The notes beneath the pieces are model-generated. The model was given only the letters and a program-made list of their open reading frames with translations. It searched no databases and had not been told where the DNA came from. Below are positions 1-8,424 of a stretch of 64,000 nucleotides of DNA, in pieces. Made by a program: the position numbers and the translations under genes. The stretch spans positions 1 through 64,000 of the forward strand of contig CAZYEV010000072.1 in assembly GCA_964646615.1 (NCBI GenBank), given 5' to 3'. This DNA is from M3007 sp964646615. Its GTDB lineage: Bacteria; Bacteroidota; Bacteroidia; Chitinophagales; Saprospiraceae. Position 1 is the stretch's first letter, and each line of letters begins with the position of its first letter.

Positions 1-10
1 ACGGAATGGC

Positions 11-51
11 GGGGCGGAATTGTGGGGACGGAATTGCGGGGACGGAATTGT
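11..51 (+). repeat. three tandem copies of a 13-14 bp unit
   Basis: The unit GGGGACGGAATTG(T/C) occurs at 11-23 (one base shorter), 24-37 and 38-51, directly abutting the palindromic repeats that precede argS. It is noncoding in any plausible model of the region and its left extent is cut by the window edge. Confidence 0.8.
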
Positions 52-114
52 AGAGACGTTGCATGCAACGTCTCTACCTTTGCCGAACGTTGCATGCAAC
101 GTCTCTACCTTTGC
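50..114 (+). repeat. tandem palindromic repeat carrying promoter boxes
   Basis: Positions 50-77 form a perfect 28-bp palindrome (GTAGAGACGTTGCA followed by its reverse complement). A 28-bp unit beginning ACGTTGCATGC is present at 56-83 and again at 87-114, a period of 31 bp. Each unit ends in TACCTTTG (75-82 and 106-113), the Bacteroidota -7 promoter box. Shorter relatives of the same palindrome lie at 62894-62914 and 63659-63679. Confidence 0.85.
75..82 (+). promoter_or_regulatory. putative promoter -7 box for argS
   Basis: TACCTTTG matches TAnnTTTG and sits 36 bp before the argS ATG, leaving a leader of roughly 30 nt. The second copy at 106-113 would give an almost leaderless transcript. 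Both copies are part of the tandem repeat. Confidence 0.55.
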
Positions 115-118
115 GGGC

Positions 119-1963
119 ATGGACATTTTGCGGACATTACAACGGGACGTGGCGGCAGCGGTCGAACGGCTGTACGGGGAACCTGTCGCGCCAGAAAAGG
201 TACAGATCAACCCCACCCTGCCCGAATTTACGGGTGATTACGCGGCGGTGCTGTTTCCTTTTGTCAAATTAGCCAAAAAATCGCCCGAAGCGGTAGGCGC
301 CGAGGTGGGCGAGCTGCTCCAGCGCGAAGCCCCCTACGTAAAGGGTTACAATGTCGTCAAAGGTTTCCTGAACATCGAGCTGAAGGAAACCTTCTGGCAC
401 GAGCTTTTGCAAGAGGTGCTGGCCACCCCGGATTACGGTCGCCAGCCGCGTCGAGGCGAGCGCGTCATGGTGGAGTACTCTTCGCCCAACACCAACAAGC
501 CGCTGCACCTGGGCCATGTGCGCAACTGCCTGTTAGGCTGGTCGTGCAGCCAGATACTGGACGCCGCCGGCTACGACGTGGTCAAGGTGCAAATCATCAA
601 CGACCGCGGCGTGGCCATTTGCAAAAGCATGCTGGCCTGGCAAAAATTTGGCGAAGGCCGCACGCCTCAATCCGAGGGCGTCAAAGGCGACCATTTCGTG
701 GGCGACTACTACGTCCTCTTCGAGCGCAAATCGCAGGAAGAATACGAAGCCTGGCAGCAAACACCCGAAGCCCGAGCGCTCTACGAAGCCCGCCGAAAAC
801 CCGAACAAAGCGAGAAGGAATTTTTCAAGGAATACAAAAACCGCTGGTTCAACGACCACTCGCGCCTGGGCGCCGAAGTGCGCGATATGCTGCTGCGCTG
901 GGAAGCCGGCGACCCCGAAACCCTGGCCCTGTGGCGTCAGATGAACAACTGGGTCTATGAGGGTTTCGAGGCCACCTATGCCCAGTTGGGCGTGCATTTC
1001 GACAAAAACTACTACGAAAGCGACACCTATCTGTTGGGCAAAGACATCGTCGAGGAAGGCCTGCAAAAAGGCGTCTTTTTTAAAAAAGAAGACGGCTCCG
1101 TGTGGATTGACCTGACCGACGCCGGCCACGACCAGAAAGTGGTGCTGCGCGCCGACGGCACGTCGGTGTACATCACGCAGGACATGGGCACAGCCCGCAT
1201 GCGCTACCGCGATTTCGGCTGCAAGCGCATGGTCTATGTGGTGGCCGACGAGCAGAACTACCACTTTGCCGTGCTGTTCGAGACGCTGCGCCGCTTGGGC
1301 GAACCCTATGCCGACGGACTATATCACCTCTCCTACGGGCTGGTCGAGCTGCCCACTGGCCGCATGAAAACGCGCGAAGGCACCGTAGTGGACGCCGACG
1401 ACCTCATCGCCGAAGTGCTGCGCTTAGCACGCGAGCAGGTCGCCGAACGCGGCAGCCCTACCGAAGGCCCCGAAGCCGAGGAAAACATTCGCCGCATCGC
1501 CATGGGCGCGCTCAAGTTCTTCATGATTCGCGTCCATCCCAAACGCCGCATGGTCTTCAACCCCGAAGAGTCCGTTGACCTGCAGGGCCAGACCGGCCCC
1601 TACATCCAGTACTCGTGGGTGCGCATCCACGGCCTGATGCAGCGCGTCGAACACGAAGGCATTGACTTCTCCGCGGCCCACCAGTACACCGACCTGCAGC
1701 CGCAAGAAAAAGAACTGCTCAAAGCCCTGCGCGAATACCCCGGCGTCGTGCTCGCCGCAGCCCAGGAATACGACCCCTCGCACGTGGCCAACTACGGCTA
1801 CCAGCTGGCCAAAAGCTACCACCGCTTCTGGCACGACCTACCCGTGTTCAACGCCCCCAGCCCACAGGCGCGCGCCTTCCGACTGCAACTGAGCCGCGCC
1901 GTGGGGCAGACCCTACAATCCGCCATGCACCTGCTGGGCATCGAAATGCCCCAACGCATGTAG
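119..1963 (+). CDS. argS: arginyl-tRNA synthetase
   Basis: Charges tRNA-Arg with arginine in the cytoplasm (class I aminoacyl-tRNA synthetase). The 614-residue product has the normal length. The N-terminal Add-1 type region is followed by the class I signature HLGH around residue 130 (context SSPNTNKPLHLGH), a degenerate KMSKS loop GRMKTREG near residue 414, and a DALR-type anticodon-binding end closing with LLGIEMPQRM, the usual ArgRS C-terminus. The frame stays open back to position 20, but that extension would translate the palindromic repeats, so the ATG at 119 (MDILRTLQ) is preferred. The next gene has its own promoter box, so argS is probably monocistronic. Confidence 0.97.
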   Translation: MDILRTLQRDVAAAVERLYGEPVAPEKVQINPTLPEFTGDYAAVLFPFVKLAKKSPEAVGAEVGELLQREAPYVKGYNVVKGFLNIELKETFWHELLQEVLATPDYGRQPRRGERVMVEYSSPNTNKPLHLGHVRNCLLGWSCSQILDAAGYDVVKVQIINDRGVAICKSMLAWQKFGEGRTPQSEGVKGDHFVGDYYVLFERKSQEEYEAWQQTPEARALYEARRKPEQSEKEFFKEYKNRWFNDHSRLGAEVRDMLLRWEAGDPETLALWRQMNNWVYEGFEATYAQLGVHFDKNYYESDTYLLGKDIVEEGLQKGVFFKKEDGSVWIDLTDAGHDQKVVLRADGTSVYITQDMGTARMRYRDFGCKRMVYVVADEQNYHFAVLFETLRRLGEPYADGLYHLSYGLVELPTGRMKTREGTVVDADDLIAEVLRLAREQVAERGSPTEGPEAEENIRRIAMGALKFFMIRVHPKRRMVFNPEESVDLQGQTGPYIQYSWVRIHGLMQRVEHEGIDFSAAHQYTDLQPQEKELLKALREYPGVVLAAAQEYDPSHVANYGYQLAKSYHRFWHDLPVFNAPSPQARAFRLQLSRAVGQTLQSAMHLLGIEMPQRM

Positions 1964-2005
1964 CGCATTTTTTCGCCCCGCGCTTTTGGCCGCGCAAACT
2001 TTCCA

Positions 2006-2013
2006 TACCTTTG
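2006..2013 (+). promoter_or_regulatory. putative promoter -7 box (TACCTTTG)
   Basis: TACCTTTG about 58 bp before the ATG at 2071. A TTG lies at 1986-1988, 17 bp before the box, roughly where the Bacteroidota -33 element is expected. Confidence 0.55.
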
Positions 2014-2070
2014 CACGCCTTTTTGCAAAGAGGGCTATTTTGGATTATTGCTGACAATTTTTTCAAAAAA

Positions 2071-2793
2071 ATGGCAAAACGCAAGACGAATCAGACGGAA
2101 GAACTGCCCGTAGTGGACGTAGAAGAAGTGCAAAGCAGCAGCGGCAACGGCCTGGCCGCCCTGTGGGACAACCTCAAACACCGCCAGGATATCTTCATGT
2201 ACGTACTGGGCGGCCTGGCCCTCATTGTGCTGGGCTGGTGGGGCTACAAAGTGCTCATCGTAGAGCCGCAGCAAAAAGATGCTGTCAACGCCATGTGGCA
2301 GGCCCAACGCGCCTTCGAGCGCGACTCCTTCCGCTTAGCCTTAGAAAACCCTGGCGGCGGCTACGACGGCTTCCTGGGCATCATTGACAAATACGGTAGC
2401 AGCAAAGCCGGCAACCTGGCCCGCTATTACGCCGGCATCAGCTACCTGCAGCTGGGCGAGTTTGACAACGCCATCAAATACTTAGAAGACTTCGACGCCG
2501 ACGGCGACCTGCTGCCCATCCTCAAATACGGCGCCTTAGGCGATGCTTATTCGGAAAAGCAGGACTACGACAAGGCGCTGAAAATGTATGAAAAAGCCTC
2601 CAACGTCGGCAATCATCCGCAATTAGCCGTCTATTACTTGAAGAAACTCGGCATGCTCTACGAGTATCGGGGCAACAAAGAAGCGGCCGTGGCCGCTTAC
2701 GAGCGCCTGCGCCGCGATTTCGCCGACCAGTCCATACCCGACTGGCGCGACATCGAAAAGTACATCTACCGCGCCGGCGGCGGCAACCAGTAA
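2071..2793 (+). CDS. membrane-anchored TPR protein (YfgM-like)
   Basis: A 240-residue protein with a short polar cytoplasmic N-terminus, one transmembrane helix at about residues 42-64 (MYVLGGLALIVLGWWGYKVL) and a C-terminal tetratricopeptide region (repeats such as YYAGISYLQLGEFDNAIKYL and LGDAYSEKQDYDKALKMYEK). The layout resembles YfgM/ancillary SecYEG translocon proteins, which expose a TPR domain to the periplasm; a chaperone or scaffolding role is inference. An ATG-like extension to 2011 overlaps the promoter box and lacks family character, so 2071 was chosen. It has its own promoter and a strong terminator just after it. Confidence 0.85.
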   Translation: MAKRKTNQTEELPVVDVEEVQSSSGNGLAALWDNLKHRQDIFMYVLGGLALIVLGWWGYKVLIVEPQQKDAVNAMWQAQRAFERDSFRLALENPGGGYDGFLGIIDKYGSSKAGNLARYYAGISYLQLGEFDNAIKYLEDFDADGDLLPILKYGALGDAYSEKQDYDKALKMYEKASNVGNHPQLAVYYLKKLGMLYEYRGNKEAAVAAYERLRRDFADQSIPDWRDIEKYIYRAGGGNQ

Positions 2794-2829
2794 AGCGCCC
2801 TTCCGCCCACCCTACGCCTTCGAGGCGAC

Positions 2830-2878
2830 ATGCCTGCAAAGCGCAACATAACAGCCGCTTTGCAGGCATTATTTTTTC
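2830..2878 (+). terminator. intrinsic terminator
   Basis: Perfect 14-bp stem (2830-2843 with 2856-2869), 12-nt loop, followed by TATTTTTTC. It ends the TPR gene on the + strand and its right arm touches the stop codon of the convergent glycoside hydrolase gene. Confidence 0.88.
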
Positions 2879-4491
2879 AGCAGCACGCTGCTGGCACCGG
2901 CACCGGCGTCTGTCCACACATGGAAGTAGTAGATGCCGGCAGGCCAGTAGGCCAGGTCCAGAAAGTCCTGCTGCTCGCCCGCCAGCAGGCCGTGCCTTGT
3001 TTCCGAATGCACCCGTTGGCCCAGCGCATTGTACACCGCGAGGTGCACCACAGAGGGTTGCGCAAGCGCGTAATGCAGCACGGCAAAGTCCTGAGCAGGG
3101 TTTGGGCTGAGGCGCAGGGCAGCAATCACCTGTGACGGCTCGCCCACGGCCACACTCCCGATTTCCTCGACGAGTAGGGGCGTTTGCGTCAGGTCAGCGA
3201 ACAGGTGTTCGCCTTGCGCCACATCGTACGTTTGCACCTGAAAGACAGCGCTATCGCCGTTGTTGAGCAGGCCGACGGGCACGGTTGTCGTTACGGAAAT
3301 GCGTTGGGCCTGAATGCCCTGAAGCCGATAGGGCTGGCGGTCGGGGCTCCAGAGTACCCATTTATTGCGCCCGTTAACCTCGAAGCGAACGGCCCATACA
3401 CCCGCACCACCGGCCGTGTTGTCGTTGGTTACCAGGCCCTGGCGCTCCAGGTGGACGGCGCTAAAGGCGCTGATGCGTTCGTTGAGCAGGCGATAGGCAT
3501 GGAAGGCTTTCTTTTTGCGGCCCTGTACGTTGAGCAGGCCAAACTCGCCCCAACCGTTCAGATCGCCATTGCTCCAGCCAGTGTGCCACAGCACCACCTC
3601 CGCCCCTTTGGCCCACAGCAGGCAGTGGCGCCGCCACACGTCAGCGGCCTGCTCGTCGGGCGAAGAGTAGGCGGGTGTAATGGGCGAGCTATTGGAAGAG
3701 GATATACTCGTCTCTGTTACCCAAATAGGCTTGTTCAGCTGGTATTGCTGCAAAATGGCGCGAACGCTGTCGAAGTGCGCCGGCAGCGTCCACCAGGCGT
3801 TGTAGTCGTGGTAGTTCATGAGGTCAAAAAAAACGCCGCCGCCTGTGGCTAATAGGCCGCGCAACCAGTTGAACGAGAGCGACATTGGGTAGGTGCAGCA
3901 CGTGCCTACCAGCCCGGGCAGCAACACTTGGGCCGACGGATCGGCAGCCTTTATCCACTGGTAGTTGTAGCGCAAAAAGTCGCGCTTCGACGCCATGCCC
4001 GGCGGTAGCCCCGGCGGCGGCAAGGCGTGCTCGATTTCATTGGCCAGCTCCCAGTAGCGCGTTACGTGTTTGTAGCGGCTCACCGTCATCAGCACGTAGT
4101 CTTTGGCAAAAACGCTGTCGCCCGCCGGGTCCCAATAGCATTGAAATGGGTTGGAGCAGGCCAACCACGGCGTTTGCAGGCCCACGGTGTCGTTGCCCAT
4201 CATCGAGTACAGCGTGCCGATGGGCGTCAGGCCGCGCCCATTGAAAAAAGCCGAGTCGCTGCGCGTGAAATTCCACTGATTATCCGCCGGCTCCACCTGT
4301 CGCCAGTGCACGTCAGCGAAAGTCATTTGCCGAATGGCACCCGCACCGCTCTGCTCCGTCAGCGACAGGTAATGGTCTATGCTGACCAGATCGGGGCGAA
4401 AAAACGGAAAGTTAACGCCCGTGCGAAACGGAGGCTGAGCCAGGCAAAAGCCCGCCCAGAGAAGCAAGGCGAGGAATGGAAATGGTTTCAT
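2869..4491 (-). CDS. secreted clan-A glycoside hydrolase-like protein with T9SS sorting domain
   Basis: A 540-residue exported protein. Residues 1-18 are a signal peptide ending in CLAQ. The middle is a TIM-barrel glycoside hydrolase of clan A type: the acid/base glutamate is visible in WELANEIE near residue 151 and the nucleophile glutamate in WVTETS near residue 259, about 108 residues apart as expected. The last ~80 residues are a T9SS type A sorting domain (LSPNPAQDFAVLHY, then NALGQRV and PAGIYYFHV). This predicts a surface-attached or released glycosidase; GH39- or GH5-like families are possible but the substrate cannot be read from sequence. It is monocistronic, convergent with the upstream TPR gene. 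Confidence 0.8.
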   Translation of the reverse strand: MKPFPFLALLLWAGFCLAQPPFRTGVNFPFFRPDLVSIDHYLSLTEQSGAGAIRQMTFADVHWRQVEPADNQWNFTRSDSAFFNGRGLTPIGTLYSMMGNDTVGLQTPWLACSNPFQCYWDPAGDSVFAKDYVLMTVSRYKHVTRYWELANEIEHALPPPGLPPGMASKRDFLRYNYQWIKAADPSAQVLLPGLVGTCCTYPMSLSFNWLRGLLATGGGVFFDLMNYHDYNAWWTLPAHFDSVRAILQQYQLNKPIWVTETSISSSNSSPITPAYSSPDEQAADVWRRHCLLWAKGAEVVLWHTGWSNGDLNGWGEFGLLNVQGRKKKAFHAYRLLNERISAFSAVHLERQGLVTNDNTAGGAGVWAVRFEVNGRNKWVLWSPDRQPYRLQGIQAQRISVTTTVPVGLLNNGDSAVFQVQTYDVAQGEHLFADLTQTPLLVEEIGSVAVGEPSQVIAALRLSPNPAQDFAVLHYALAQPSVVHLAVYNALGQRVHSETRHGLLAGEQQDFLDLAYWPAGIYYFHVWTDAGAGASSVLLKK

Positions 4492-4888
4492 GCTGTGCTG
4501 CTTTGCTGCTATGACGGAAAGAAGCCCCCGTGGTTTACTCGCAACACACCGATGCGTGGCTCTGACTGCCCGAACCGGGAAGGCATATAGAGGTGCCTTC
4601 CTCGGTGTTTACCGGCATCTTCAATGGCTAAAAAAGATCGTCAGGATATGAGCCGCCTTTGCCCGGCGACTTTTAAGACGCTTGCAGGACAAGCCAGGTA
4701 TTTTTTTTTAAAAAACTGAAAACCAGCGTATTAAACACCTTTCGCTCGGCGGCTGAAACTTTTTTTAGAAAAAACAGGTACTTTGCATTACAAGGTACTC
4801 GTTAATGCACCTACCTTTGCCTCGGCAAGTAGATGAATAAACAAGGAACGGCGCCCGTCAAGGGCGCATAAAAGCAAAAGCAAGACAC
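4492..4888. other. intergenic region between divergent genes
   Basis: About 400 bp that becomes AT-rich towards the right. It contains a 7-bp hairpin at 4579-4600 (GAAGGCA, 8-nt loop, TGCCTTC), the padR promoter box at 4812-4819, and no convincing gene. I could not find a clear TAnnTTTG box for the leftward hydrolase. Confidence 0.6.
4812..4819 (+). promoter_or_regulatory. putative promoter -7 box for padR-pspC
   Basis: TACCTTTG 70 bp before the padR ATG, in an AT-rich stretch. PadR proteins often repress their own operon, so an operator may lie nearby, but none is obvious. Confidence 0.5.
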
Positions 4889-5302
4889 ATGGATTTGGAA
4901 AATGCAAAAGCGCAGATGCGCAAGGGCGTGTTGGAAATGTGTGTGCTGGCGGTAGTGGCCGAACGCGAGACCTACCCGCCGGAGATCATCGAGCGCCTGG
5001 AGAGCGTCAATCTGCCGATGAAAGAGGGCACGCTGTACCCGTTGCTGGTACGCCTGAAGAGCGACGGTTTGGTGGACTACGTCTGGCGCGAGGGGGTCAA
5101 AGGTCCGCCGCGCAAATACTTCGCCATTACGGAGGATGGCCGCGCGTTTCTGGGCGAGTTGGCCACCAGCTGGCGCGAGCTGGTCAGCGCTGTGGATAGA
5201 ACGCTGGCGCTGCCCTCCAGCCGACAGGCTCCCTCGCCCGGCGACCCACCGCCATTGCTGCACATCGAACCGCAGCAGCCGTTCGACGACGAGCGCTCAT
5301 GA
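4889..5302 (+). CDS. PadR family transcriptional regulator
   Basis: A 137-residue winged-helix regulator. The PadR core spans about residues 8-95: MRKGVLEMCVLAVVAE helix, the MKEGTLYPLLVRLKSDGLV recognition region and the GPPRKYFAITEDGR wing. The C-terminal ~35 residues are Pro-rich and poorly ordered. It probably represses the downstream PspC-GIN gene, which starts 49 bp later on the same strand; padR-pspC pairs are common in Bacteroidota. The inducer is unknown. Confidence 0.92.
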   Translation: MDLENAKAQMRKGVLEMCVLAVVAERETYPPEIIERLESVNLPMKEGTLYPLLVRLKSDGLVDYVWREGVKGPPRKYFAITEDGRAFLGELATSWRELVSAVDRTLALPSSRQAPSPGDPPPLLHIEPQQPFDDERS

Positions 5303-5351
5303 CCATGACAACAAAAACAATTCTCTACCCACCATTCAACAAAACAGAGCA

Positions 5352-7454
5352 ATGAACAAGATCATGCAAATCAACCTGGGCGGCTATGCCCTGACCATAG
5401 ACGAAGACGCCTACCTGTTCCTGTCCAATTACTTAGACGACATTCGCCGCCGCCTGAGCAGCCACGAAGGACGCGACGAGATCCTGCGCGACATCGAGGC
5501 GCGCTTAGGCGAACTCATCAGCAATCGCTTGGGCGGTCGCAACATCGTTTCGCTGGCCGACGTAGAGGCCGCTGCAGAAGTGATGGGCAAGCCTGAAGAC
5601 TTTGGCGGCGAAGCCAGCAGCACCAGCGCCGGCAAGTCGAGCGATGCGAAGGCCTTTCAGCCGGGGCGCCGGCTCTACCGCGACGAGAGCGATGCCGTCA
5701 TCGGGGGCGTGTGCTCAGGTCTGGCGGCCTATTTTGGCCTGAACGACCCGGTCTGGGTGCGCCTGATTTTCATTCTGCTGGCCTTTATCTCCTTTGGCTT
5801 CTGGGTGCCGGCCTATGTGCTGCTGTGGCTGTTGGTGCCGCCGGCGCGCACCGCCGCAGAACGCTTAGCCATGCGCGGCGAAACACCTAACCTGGAAAAC
5901 ATCGTGCGCGAAGTTGAACACGGTGCCGAGCGCTTCGCCCGCCGGGCAGAGGCCTTTGGCCAGCAAGCAGGTGTTACTTTAGGCACAACGTCTTCCAACC
6001 TGGCTTCCGGCTGCGCCACGTTTTTTGCCCGGTTCTTCAAAGGCGCGGCTATTTTCGTTGCCATTGGCTTGGTGCTGGCCTTAGGTACGGCATGGGTGAT
6101 AGGCACCATAGCCTTTTTCAGCGGCCATTCTTATATTTCCTTCTTCAACCCGCTGCCTACGGAAGCGGCCTATCTGGGCTTTATCAACCTGTTTTTTGTC
6201 GTCGGCATACCCGTTATCGGGTTGGTTTTGTGGCTTTTGCGCACCATTTTCCGCTTTCAGTCGCCAGCGTGGTTGGGCACAGGCATGACCGTAGCATGGG
6301 TGCTCAACATCATTTCGCTGTTCGCGCTGGCCACGTGGGGCGCCAAACAATACAGCGAAGAAGGCTCGATGAGCCGCACCATAGACCTGAGCGCCATGAC
6401 CTCAGACACGCTCTACGTGCGCTTCGACCCGCAAACCACCTTGCCGGGGCGCTGGGACGACGACTTCGACCTGAATTTCGACATCCGTAAACGCTCTGTT
6501 GGCGCACCGCGCATCGAAGTGACATTAAGCCCGTCTGGGCGATTCGAAGGCTCCAGCACGCTCTACGCTCGCGGCCCTTCGCCAGAAGCGGCACAAGAAT
6601 ATGCCAGCCAGATACCCTTCGAGGCTACACTCACCGGCAACACGCTCACCCTGCCCGGCCGTATCCAACCGGGTAAAGGCGGCTGGCGCGTCCAGCGCGC
6701 TACCGTGCAACTGCGCGTGCCCGAAGGCAAATACATCGTCTTTGAAAGAGGCGTCCACCGCCGCGTGCGGGCCGACTACGCCGACGAAACTTATGTAGCC
6801 AAAAACAACCCTGGCAAAGCGTTTCAAATGACACCCGCCGGCCTGACCTGCGCCTACTGCACAGCCGATGATGACGATGACCACAACAGTAGCAGCCTGC
6901 CAGACCACTTCATCCTGGAAGGCGAGCTGAATGTGGACATCCTGCACGACGAAACCTTCGGCATCCATTGCCCGGAGAATGCCTCCGATGCTGAAAAAAA
7001 CGTCTCGGTGGTGCGTCGCGGAAGCACGCTCATCCTCTCCGCCGCTAAGGGCAAACGCAGCGGCCCCATTCGCTGCACCGTACACGCGCCGGTCTTCACC
7101 AGTCTGGTGGCCAAAGGCCAGGGGAGCATCACCATTCAGGGCTTCGAGGAAGGGCGCTCCTCCATCACGGCTACCGGGCCGGTAAACATCCGCGGCCTGT
7201 ACAACTCCAGCAACCTGCGCGTAACACTCAACGACAAAGCAACCGTCGAACTCCTGGGTGAAGGCGACGAACTCGAAGCCTTCCTCTCCGGCGCCGCCAA
7301 ACTGGAAGCCAGCGGCTGGCGCGTCGGAACTGCCAGCATCACCGCAGCCAACAACAGCGAGGCGCGCATCCAGGCCGACGAGAGCGTCCGCGTGCGCTCC
7401 GATGCTTCCAGCACGGTGCACACCACCGGCTCAGGAGCCGTCAGCCGGCTCTAA
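5352..7454 (+). CDS. PspC domain membrane protein with C-terminal GIN (DUF2807) adhesin-like domain
   Basis: A 700-residue integral membrane protein. Residues 1-100 are a soluble segment (MNKIMQINLGGYALTIDEDA) typical of Bacteroidota PspC proteins; the PspC domain spans about 102-165 (LYRDESDAVIGGVCSGLAAY, then hydrophobic helices). Three further transmembrane helices lie near 230-255, 272-296 and 311-330. The rest is predicted extracytoplasmic and ends with a GIN/DUF2807 beta-rich domain (about 575-700, e.g. TGPVNIRGLYNSSNLRVTLN). PspC proteins respond to envelope stress; here regulation by the upstream PadR is inferred. The ATG at 5352 was chosen because it begins the conserved N-terminus; earlier in-frame codons lie inside padR. 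Confidence 0.9.
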   Translation: MNKIMQINLGGYALTIDEDAYLFLSNYLDDIRRRLSSHEGRDEILRDIEARLGELISNRLGGRNIVSLADVEAAAEVMGKPEDFGGEASSTSAGKSSDAKAFQPGRRLYRDESDAVIGGVCSGLAAYFGLNDPVWVRLIFILLAFISFGFWVPAYVLLWLLVPPARTAAERLAMRGETPNLENIVREVEHGAERFARRAEAFGQQAGVTLGTTSSNLASGCATFFARFFKGAAIFVAIGLVLALGTAWVIGTIAFFSGHSYISFFNPLPTEAAYLGFINLFFVVGIPVIGLVLWLLRTIFRFQSPAWLGTGMTVAWVLNIISLFALATWGAKQYSEEGSMSRTIDLSAMTSDTLYVRFDPQTTLPGRWDDDFDLNFDIRKRSVGAPRIEVTLSPSGRFEGSSTLYARGPSPEAAQEYASQIPFEATLTGNTLTLPGRIQPGKGGWRVQRATVQLRVPEGKYIVFERGVHRRVRADYADETYVAKNNPGKAFQMTPAGLTCAYCTADDDDDHNSSSLPDHFILEGELNVDILHDETFGIHCPENASDAEKNVSVVRRGSTLILSAAKGKRSGPIRCTVHAPVFTSLVAKGQGSITIQGFEEGRSSITATGPVNIRGLYNSSNLRVTLNDKATVELLGEGDELEAFLSGAAKLEASGWRVGTASITAANNSEARIQADESVRVRSDASSTVHTTGSGAVSRL

Positions 7455-7615
7455 GGCAAAATTTTTGAGGGCTTAAGTGGAAAAATAAACCGGCGGGGGA
7501 TGGCTTTGTTTTGTAGCCGTTCCTCGTCGGTTTCTTTTTGGGGCCGGCAGCCAGGGGGCGGAAGAGGCAAAGTGCCTCAGAGGTTTTGGCTGTTGGCAAG
7601 GGCGAGATGAGGGGT

Positions 7616-7657
7616 GGCCAAACAAGTTTGGCCGGTACTTAGCCAAACAAGTTTGGC
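7616..7657. repeat. two tandem copies of a 16-bp palindrome
   Basis: GCCAAAC-AA-GTTTGGC occurs at 7617-7632 (extended by one base pair to 7616-7633) and 7642-7657, centre-to-centre 25 bp, in the 214-bp gap before the reductase gene at 7669. The second copy ends 11 bp before the ATG, so it may be an operator, a dispersed repeat or an mRNA leader hairpin. Confidence 0.8.
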
Positions 7658-7668
7658 GGTTACAGGAT

Positions 7669-8400
7669 ATGCCTACGATCTGGTACGATAGTGTTGTGGT
7701 GCGCATGGAGCAGGCGACGCCTGCGGTGCGACGCTTTTGGCTGGCCATGCAAAGTGGCTCGCGCCCGCCGTTCAAGGCAGGGCAATTCATCACGTTTGAT
7801 TTGCCTATTGGCGAAAAGCGCCTTCAGCGCTGGCGCAGTTACTCGATTGCCAACGCACCGGGCGATGACCCGGACCTCATCGAGCTCTGCATTGTGCGTG
7901 CGCCCAACGGGCTGGCGACGCGCTACTTTTTCGAGGAGGTGCAGGTAGGCACGGTACTGCGTTGGAAAGGGCCGGAAGGCACCTTTTGCCTGCCCGACAC
8001 CCTCGAAGATAGAGACTTAGTCATGGTGTGCACCGGTACAGGCGTGGCGCCGTTTCGCAGTATGCTGCGCGATCTGCAACACACAGGCCGGCCTCACCGC
8101 AACATCCATCTCATCTTCGGCACGCGCACGGAGGAGGACATCCTGTACCGCGAGGAGTTTGAGGCGCTGACGCGCACCATGCCGGGCTTTCGCTACGACA
8201 TAGCCCTGTCGCGCCAGCCCGATTGGCCCGGATACCGCGGCTATGTGCACCAGGTCTATCTGGAACACTACGCCCAAAAACGCGACGATGTGCTCTTCTA
8301 CCTCTGCGGCTGGAGCAATATGATTGACGAGGCCGTCGCCAACCTGTTGCTCAAATTGGGCTATGACCGCAAGCAAATCCTCTACGAATTGTACGGATAA
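7669..8400 (+). CDS. ferredoxin-NADP reductase-like FAD/NAD(P)-binding oxidoreductase
   Basis: A 243-residue soluble flavoenzyme with the two-domain FNR fold. The FAD-binding barrel carries RSYSIAN near residue 57, which stacks on the flavin, and the NAD(P) domain begins with MVCTGTGVAPFRSML near residue 121; the C-terminal LYELYG resembles FNR ends. No 2Fe-2S ferredoxin domain is fused, so it would need an external partner such as ferredoxin. Size and motifs fit Fpr-like NADPH:ferredoxin reductases. The gene stands alone, preceded by two palindromes and followed by a convergent gene; the partner protein is not in the window. Confidence 0.85.
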   Translation: MPTIWYDSVVVRMEQATPAVRRFWLAMQSGSRPPFKAGQFITFDLPIGEKRLQRWRSYSIANAPGDDPDLIELCIVRAPNGLATRYFFEEVQVGTVLRWKGPEGTFCLPDTLEDRDLVMVCTGTGVAPFRSMLRDLQHTGRPHRNIHLIFGTRTEEDILYREEFEALTRTMPGFRYDIALSRQPDWPGYRGYVHQVYLEHYAQKRDDVLFYLCGWSNMIDEAVANLLLKLGYDRKQILYELYG

Positions 8401-8424
8401 GCAGGGCTAAAGCAGCAGCGCGCG

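Noticed and set aside
50..114. Possible CRISPR array
   Set aside because: Only two repeats with a 3-bp spacer and palindromic form; no cas genes are nearby.
533..1264. Long minus-strand open frame inside argS
   Set aside because: It is an antisense shadow of a well supported gene, typical of GC-rich coding DNA, with a low-complexity hydrophobic translation.
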